From the NCBI GenBank assembly GCA_028818385.1, contig JAPPNY010000052.1:5898-23558 (forward strand): a stretch of DNA of 17,661 nt, given 5' to 3'. A model generated the notes under the pieces. It saw only the letters and a list, made by a program, of their open reading frames with translations. It did no database searches and was not told the DNA's origin. Of the stretch, positions 13,702-17,661 are shown piece after piece (positions within the stretch are counted from its first letter, which is position 1; every line of letters begins with the position of its first letter). The translations under genes were made by a program, and so were the position numbers. This DNA comes from Spirochaetaceae bacterium. Its GTDB lineage: Bacteria > Spirochaetota > Spirochaetia > SZUA-6 > Bin103.

Positions 13702-16194
13702 ATGGTGCAGACGATCGATCGTTTCCTAGAGGACGCGGCGCGCCGCTTCGAGAAGCGGCCGGCGCTGTCGTTCAAGCCGGGCTTCCGCTACCTGCACTGG
13801 AGCTACCGGGACGTCTGGGAGGGTGCCGGCCGCGTCGCGTCGCTGCTGCAGCAACGCGGCGTCGGCAAGGGCGACCGCGTGATCATCTGGGGGCCGAACT
13901 CCCCGCACTGGGTGCTCTCCTACTTCGGCATGATCCGCGCCGGCGCCATCGTCGTGCCGCTGGACATGCGCTCCACGGCGGAGTTCGCCGAGCAGGTGCG
14001 GGCCAGGACCGATCCGACAGCCGCCTTCGTGTCGCGCCTCACGCCGCCGGAGCACGAGGAGATGGGGCTGCCCGCGATCTACTTCGAGGAGCTGGAGGAG
14101 CAGAGCTACCCCCTGGGTGAGCCGCGGCCGGTCGAGCTCACCGGCGAAGACCTGGCCGAGATCATGTTCACCTCGGGCACCACCGGCGACGCCAAGGGGG
14201 TGATGCTCACCCACCGCAACCTGCTGTCCAACCTGGAGTCGGTCCTCGAGGTCATCCCCGGCGACCCGTCCCTGCGCCTGCTGTCGCTGCTGCCGCTCAG
14301 CCACATGTTCGAGCAGATGGGCTCGCTGTTCTCGGCGTTCAGCTTCGGGGCGAACATCACCTTCGCCACCAGCCGCCAGCCGTCGGTCCTGCTGAAGCTC
14401 ATGCAGGAGCGCAGGATCACGATGATGCTGCTGGTGCCGCAGGCGCTCGACCTGTTCATGAAGGGCATCGAGCGGGAGGTGGTCAACCGCGGCAAGGAGC
14501 GGGTGTGGGAGCTGTCGCAGAAGCTGGCCCAAAACCTGCCGGTGGGGCTGCGCCGGCGCGTGTTCGGCCAGATCCACGCCCGCTTCGGCGGCAGCCTCCG
14601 GACCATCGTCTCCGGCGGCGCCGCCCTGGACCGCACGCTGGGCGAGAAGTGGAACCTGATCGGCATCAACGTCCTGCAGGGCTACGGCGCCACCGAGGCG
14701 TCGCCGGTGATCAGCACCCACCCGCTGGACGATCCCCGCTTCGACTCGGTGGGCAGGCCGGTGCCGGGCGTCGACGTGCGCATCGCCGACGACGGCGAGA
14801 TCCTGGTGCGCGGGCCGAACATCACCCAGGGCTACTGGCAGGCGCCGGAGCAGACGGCGCGCGCGTTCGATGGAGAGTGGTACAAGACCGGCGACCAGGG
14901 CTTCCTGGACGCGGAGGGCTACCTCCACATCAAGGGCCGCAAGAAGGACATGATCGTCCTGGCCGACGGCCGCAACGTCTATCCCGAGGACGTGGAGGAG
15001 GTGCTGAAGGCCGACCCGGCGGTCACCGACGCGACCGTGATCGGGCTGGATGCCGACGGCGGACCGCAGGTGCACGCCGTCTTCCTGCTGGAGGAGCCGG
15101 AGGAAGCCGCCGCCATCGTCAGGCGCGCCAACGAGCGGCTGGGCGAGCACCAGCGCATCCGCGGCTTCACGGTGTGGCCGGAGGCGGACTTCCCGCGCAC
15201 GCACACGCTCAAGGTCAAGAAGGCGGTGGTCATCGAGGCACTGAGCGGGGGCGCGGGCGACGCCGAGGGGCCGTCGGGAGAGCGGTCCAAGGCCCGCCGC
15301 GGACGGCGATCCCGGCGAGCGGCTGGTGCGGCTGGTGTCCGAGGTGAGCGGCGTACCGCAGGAGCAGCTCCTGCCGGAGAAGAGCCTGGGCGGCGACCTC
15401 GACCTGGACTCCCTCAAGCGCGTGGAGCTGCTGTCCGTGATCGAGCAGGAGCTCGGCGTCTACATCGACGAGTCGCTGGTCGGCTCCAACACCACGTTCG
15501 GCGAGCTGCTCCGGCTGCTGCGCTCGCAGGAGGAGGCGAGGGCGTCGCTGCCGCCGTTCTACACGTGGCCGCTCACCATCTGGTTCGCGGCGGTGCGCGA
15601 GGTGGTGTTCCGGCTGGTGCTCACGCCCGTGCTGAGCTTCGTCTACCGGGTGCGGGTACAGGGCCGCGAGCACCTGCGCGACCTGTCGGGGGCCGTGCTG
15701 TTCGCGGCCAACCACAACGCCATCCGCATGGACAGCCTGGTCCTGATCAAGGCCACGCCGCGGCGCTGGCGGCGCCAGCTCGCCTTTGCCGCCGCCGCGG
15801 AGATCACCTTCGGCAACCGCTGGCGGGGGATCCTGGCCGCCCTGGTCGCCAACGCCTTTCCGCTCTCACGCGAGAGCGCCGTCCGCGCCAGCCTGGAGCA
15901 CATGGGCCGGCTGATGGACGAGGGCTGGAGCGTCGTGCTCTTTCCCGAGGGCGAGCAGCGGCTCGGACAGCCGATGCTGCCCTTCCAGAGCGGCACCGGC
16001 ATGCTCGGCGTCGAGTCGCGCACCCCGGTCGTCCCCGTGCACATCGTCAGGGAGCGGCCGCGCGGGATCCTGCCCGGATCGTGGCGGGCGCGCGTGTCGG
16101 TCCGCTTCGGCGCGCCGCTGACCTTTCCGCCGGGGACCTCGTACATCGACGCGACGCAGGCCATCGAGGACGCGGTCAAGGCGCTCTGAGATAG
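13702..16194 (+). CDS. Acyl-adenylating synthetase (AMP-binding, FadD/long-chain type), N-terminal part of a frameshifted fusion
   Basis: The first ~530 codons encode a complete acyl-CoA/acyl-ACP synthetase. MFTSGTTGDAKG at 155-166 is the phosphate-binding loop, YGATEA at 328-333 is motif A5, YKTGD at 394-398 binds ATP ribose, GRKKD at 412-416 is the hinge, and PRTHTLKVKK with K504 carries the adenylation lysine. It starts at an ATG with GGAGGG five bases upstream. From about 15290 the frame turns into arginine/alanine-rich sequence and stays open to 16194 only because shadow frames lack stops at high GC. The real continuation, a carrier domain and an acyltransferase, lies in the +1 frame (next entry). 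The true product is probably one protein of about 830 residues. Sequencing error, a recent inactivating indel or recoding are all possible. Confidence 0.8.
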   Translation: MVQTIDRFLEDAARRFEKRPALSFKPGFRYLHWSYRDVWEGAGRVASLLQQRGVGKGDRVIIWGPNSPHWVLSYFGMIRAGAIVVPLDMRSTAEFAEQVRARTDPTAAFVSRLTPPEHEEMGLPAIYFEELEEQSYPLGEPRPVELTGEDLAEIMFTSGTTGDAKGVMLTHRNLLSNLESVLEVIPGDPSLRLLSLLPLSHMFEQMGSLFSAFSFGANITFATSRQPSVLLKLMQERRITMMLLVPQALDLFMKGIEREVVNRGKERVWELSQKLAQNLPVGLRRRVFGQIHARFGGSLRTIVSGGAALDRTLGEKWNLIGINVLQGYGATEASPVISTHPLDDPRFDSVGRPVPGVDVRIADDGEILVRGPNITQGYWQAPEQTARAFDGEWYKTGDQGFLDAEGYLHIKGRKKDMIVLADGRNVYPEDVEEVLKADPAVTDATVIGLDADGGPQVHAVFLLEEPEEAAAIVRRANERLGEHQRIRGFTVWPEADFPRTHTLKVKKAVVIEALSGGAGDAEGPSGERSKARRGRRSRRAAGAAGVRGERRTAGAAPAGEEPGRRPRPGLPQARGAAVRDRAGARRLHRRVAGRLQHHVRRAAPAAALAGGGEGVAAAVLHVAAHHLVRGGARGGVPAGAHARAELRLPGAGTGPRAPARPVGGRAVRGQPQRHPHGQPGPDQGHAAALAAPARLCRRRGDHLRQPLAGDPGRPGRQRLSALTRERRPRQPGAHGPADGRGLERRALSRGRAAARTADAALPERHRHARRRVAHPGRPRAHRQGAAARDPARIVAGARVGPLRRAADLSAGDLVHRRDAGHRGRGQGALR
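15326..16189 (+). CDS. Acyl carrier domain plus PlsC-type acyltransferase, C-terminal part of the frameshifted fusion
   Basis: This frame first gives a carrier domain: VSEVSGVPQEQLLPEKSLGG, then DLDLDSLKRVELL with the phosphopantetheine serine at codon 15410. It is followed by a PlsC/LPLAT domain: ANHNAIRMD from 15707, PRRWRRQLAFAAAAEITFG, FPEGEQRL from 15941, and TPVVPVHIV. That domain would pass an acyl group to a lysophospholipid or glycerol-phosphate-like acceptor at the membrane. The GTG at 15326 is only the first start codon in frame. Helix 1 of the carrier would be cut short, as the serine would be residue 29 against 36 in E. coli ACP. In-frame sequence of linker type (PAADGDPGERL) continues upstream, and no ribosome site is seen. 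It is therefore the tail of the synthetase gene rather than a separate gene. The motif H-x5-D is one residue longer than the usual H-x4-D. Confidence 0.78.
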   Translation: MRLVSEVSGVPQEQLLPEKSLGGDLDLDSLKRVELLSVIEQELGVYIDESLVGSNTTFGELLRLLRSQEEARASLPPFYTWPLTIWFAAVREVVFRLVLTPVLSFVYRVRVQGREHLRDLSGAVLFAANHNAIRMDSLVLIKATPRRWRRQLAFAAAAEITFGNRWRGILAALVANAFPLSRESAVRASLEHMGRLMDEGWSVVLFPEGEQRLGQPMLPFQSGTGMLGVESRTPVVPVHIVRERPRGILPGSWRARVSVRFGAPLTFPPGTSYIDATQAIEDAVKAL

Positions 16195-16237
16195 ATAGAA
16201 TGACTTGCCGAGTCGTCCAAGCCTACCGCACTTACAT

Positions 16238-16251
16238 GCACTGAAGAGTGC
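16238..16251. terminator. Small hairpin between convergent genes
   Basis: GCACT-GAAG-AGTGC forms a 5-bp stem in the 76-bp gap between the acyltransferase stop and the protease stop. It is symmetrical and could serve both strands. No clear U-run follows in either direction, so support is weak. Confidence 0.2.
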
Positions 16252-16265
16252 TATAGAATACCGGC

Positions 16266-17357
16266 TTAGTTACCCAGATCCTCTGGCACCTGTGGGACTA
16301 AGCCGTCTTCAATCTTGGCAGCACGTTTCTCTCCGTAAGTCAGGCCGTTCCAGTTCTCCGGGAAGGCGTGATACACATCAGGATGACGGCTGGAGGACGA
16401 TGACACTCGTGTGAGACTGGAGCGAGATGCCTCGATCGCGTCAATCATGCTCCATACCTCGTCAATTCGTATGCCGAACCCGATATTGCCGGTCGGGATC
16501 CGCTGGGGCTGGCCGGTGCTCGCGTCAACTACCAGCTTCTCCGTGCCTGAGTTGTTCACCGCAACCACCCAACCGTTGTGGTCGATTATCGGGCTTCCGC
16601 TGGTGCCCCCCGACAGGTCGAGGTTATGTTGCACGAAGGTGCTGTTCGCAGGAGTGATTGAAGTCTCAGTAATGGAGAACGGGCGTAGCGCGCTGATAGT
16701 CCCATCCTTGAACGTCGCAATCGGAGCTGCCGTGTACGGATGGCTGACTTCGCCAGGGAACCCCATGGTTCCGATCGGCTGACCCACCCGAAGGTGGATC
16801 GCGTATCTCCGTGGCAGGAAATGAACGAACGATGGCATGTCGGCGTCAACTGTGAGCACTGCGATGTCGGGCGAAGACGCTGCGCCCGTGTATTGCGGAT
16901 GAACCAGGTATGACCTCAAGACGTACGTTCCGCGGGTAGTTCCGATCGCGGTCCCGGACTTCACGGCAAACGGAATCGGTCGAAGAAAAGACAGTTCGGC
17001 AAGCCTGTCTCGCAAGGCGAGAGCCACATGGGCGTTCGTCCAGATGGTTCTCGTGTAGTATGCTGCGAACCCGGTACCGATTACGTAGTTCCGATTGCCT
17101 ATGCTGTACCCGATGGCATAGATCGCGTCAGCCACAGCTTGATCTTCCAGCACGTCCGCCCAGTTCAGAGCCGTGCCCGCTCCTGGCTCCCCGGGCAGTC
17201 CCTGTGGTCCTCTCTCGCCCGGCGGACCGGGAGGTCCCTGCGGACCGGGAGGACCTTGTTGTTGAGAGCCGGGACCGCCCTCACATGCCACGATAACGAA
17301 AACCAACGAAGCGATGATCAGTCCAGCTATGCCGGTCCTGAGTGTACGCGGGGTCAT
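16266..17357 (-). CDS. Trypsin-like serine protease lipoprotein with collagen-like stalk
   Basis: The 363-residue product starts with a lipoprotein signal peptide: TPRTLRTG, a hydrophobic stretch, and IVA-C25 for lipid attachment. Residues 35-58 are eight uninterrupted collagen triplets (GPP, GPQ, GPP, GPP, GER, GPQ, GLP, GEP), which should trimerise and lift the enzyme off the membrane. The rest is a chymotrypsin/S1-like protease domain with H110 in TNAHVA, D164 in SPDIAVL and S255 in GGTSGSPI, so the full triad is present. No PDZ domain follows, unlike DegP. AGGAG lies ten bases before the ATG at 17357 and seven before a TTG at 17360; both starts give the same signal peptide. Base composition is clearly lower in GC than the rest of the window. 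Targets are unknown. Confidence 0.85.
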   Translation of the reverse strand: MTPRTLRTGIAGLIIASLVFVIVACEGGPGSQQQGPPGPQGPPGPPGERGPQGLPGEPGAGTALNWADVLEDQAVADAIYAIGYSIGNRNYVIGTGFAAYYTRTIWTNAHVALALRDRLAELSFLRPIPFAVKSGTAIGTTRGTYVLRSYLVHPQYTGAASSPDIAVLTVDADMPSFVHFLPRRYAIHLRVGQPIGTMGFPGEVSHPYTAAPIATFKDGTISALRPFSITETSITPANSTFVQHNLDLSGGTSGSPIIDHNGWVVAVNNSGTEKLVVDASTGQPQRIPTGNIGFGIRIDEVWSMIDAIEASRSSLTRVSSSSSRHPDVYHAFPENWNGLTYGEKRAAKIEDGLVPQVPEDLGN

Positions 17358-17406
17358 CAATATACAACTCCTGCCGCATCAAATTGCGGAATCAATCGAT
17401 CGCCGC

Positions 17407-17606
17407 TCATGGCGCTATCAGACGATCGAGATCTTCGCGAAAGAACGCCATGATTAGAAGAACAGCGCCAGCGATGAATGTCATGAAGTTGAGCATCGTG
17501 GGTACCGACGGCGTCTTTTCGTCTTCTCGGTAATTGGTCATTATGCCGTACGACCACAGGTTGACTACGCCTGACGCGACTGACAGCCACAGGAAATTCT
17601 GTGCTC
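17407..17606 (-). pseudogene. Remnant of a small membrane protein cut by an insertion-sequence end
   Basis: On the minus strand the 65 codons ending at the TGA at 17407-17409 read as a convincing membrane protein piece: AQNFLWLSVASGVVNLWSYG, then a polar TNYREDEKTPSVP loop, then MLNFMTFIAGAVLLIMAFF and a charged FREDLDRLIAP tail. Two transmembrane helices are predicted by eye. The family is not recognised. There is no start codon with a ribosome site; upstream of 17607 the sequence changes to what looks like a transposable element end, so the N-terminus appears lost. A shorter intact protein from the internal ATG (MTNYRED, 44 residues, one helix) is possible. Its stop is 49 bases before the protease start, so the two were probably co-transcribed. 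Confidence 0.5.
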
Positions 17607-17661
17607 TGAGGTGGTCCCGGAAAACTGGACAGGTGGTTAAGGTGTAACCCTGGCCAGGAGG
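17607..17661 (+). mobile_element. Probable left end of an IS3-like insertion sequence (element continues past the window)
   Basis: From 17607 the sequence begins TGAGGTGGTCCCGG and continues AAAACTGGACAGG. This resembles from memory the terminal inverted repeats of IS3-family elements, which begin with TG and carry a CTGGACA core. The window ends in CCAGGAGG, a strong ribosome site, so transposase orfA would begin just beyond 17661. The other end and any target duplication are not visible. Confidence 0.5.

Noticed and set aside
13726..15417. Minus-strand open frame of about 560 codons opposite the synthetase gene
   Set aside because: Composition is typical of an antisense shadow (many H, V, Q, R), and the plus strand has all synthetase motifs.
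15300..16194. Continuation of the synthetase frame as a 300-residue arginine/alanine-rich tail
   Set aside because: The same DNA in the next frame encodes carrier and PlsC motifs, so the tail is out-of-frame translation.

Overview
This is a high-GC bacterial window (about two thirds G+C where I counted a line, 40 of 60 bases at 14641-14700). The organism cannot be named with confidence. The solute-binding protein's mature N-terminus (AEGSEETASAEG), beside LplB/YtcP-type sugar permeases, resembles high-GC Spirochaetota. The frequent start codons without a Shine-Dalgarno site, each with a TAnnnT box just upstream, would also fit Chloroflexota, Deinococcota or Actinobacteriota. The first ~115 bases are G/C homopolymer runs that look like a poor-quality contig end, and the last 55 bases look like the left end of an insertion sequence, so the window is probably one assembled contig bounded by assembly-breaking sequence.

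Layout. 135-4888 (minus strand) is a carbohydrate-uptake operon: a secreted-glycosidase/sialidase-like beta-propeller protein, two binding-protein-dependent permeases and, behind an intercistronic hairpin, the periplasmic binding protein. No ATPase is encoded nearby. 4947-5435 is a divergent DinB-fold protein. 5470-6592 is a toxin-antitoxin-like patch: a DUF433 antitoxin-type gene on the minus strand and a hicA-hicB pair on the plus strand, separated by an intergenic region with two divergent promoters and paired palindromes. 6627-8481 (minus) holds an ApaH-like phosphatase and a stand-alone MetE-C-like methyltransferase. 8635-11191 (plus) carries a DUF4143 AAA ATPase, a HAD phosphatase and a GNAT acetyltransferase. 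11270-12322 (minus) is a five-bladed propeller protein of glycosidase type.

12429-16189 (plus) is the most interesting operon: a sugar-phosphate-isomerase-like TIM barrel, an AcpS-type phosphopantetheinyl transferase, and a large gene that encodes an acyl-adenylating synthetase, an acyl carrier domain and a PlsC-type acyltransferase. The last two domains lie in a different reading frame from the first, so the gene is interrupted by a frameshift near 15285-15302. Taken together it looks like an activate-carry-transfer acyl relay with its own activating transferase next door.

16266-17661 has visibly lower G+C (33 of 60 bases at 16261-16320). It holds a trypsin-like serine protease lipoprotein with a collagen-like Gly-X-Y stalk, then the remains of a small membrane protein cut off by the putative insertion-sequence end at 17607.
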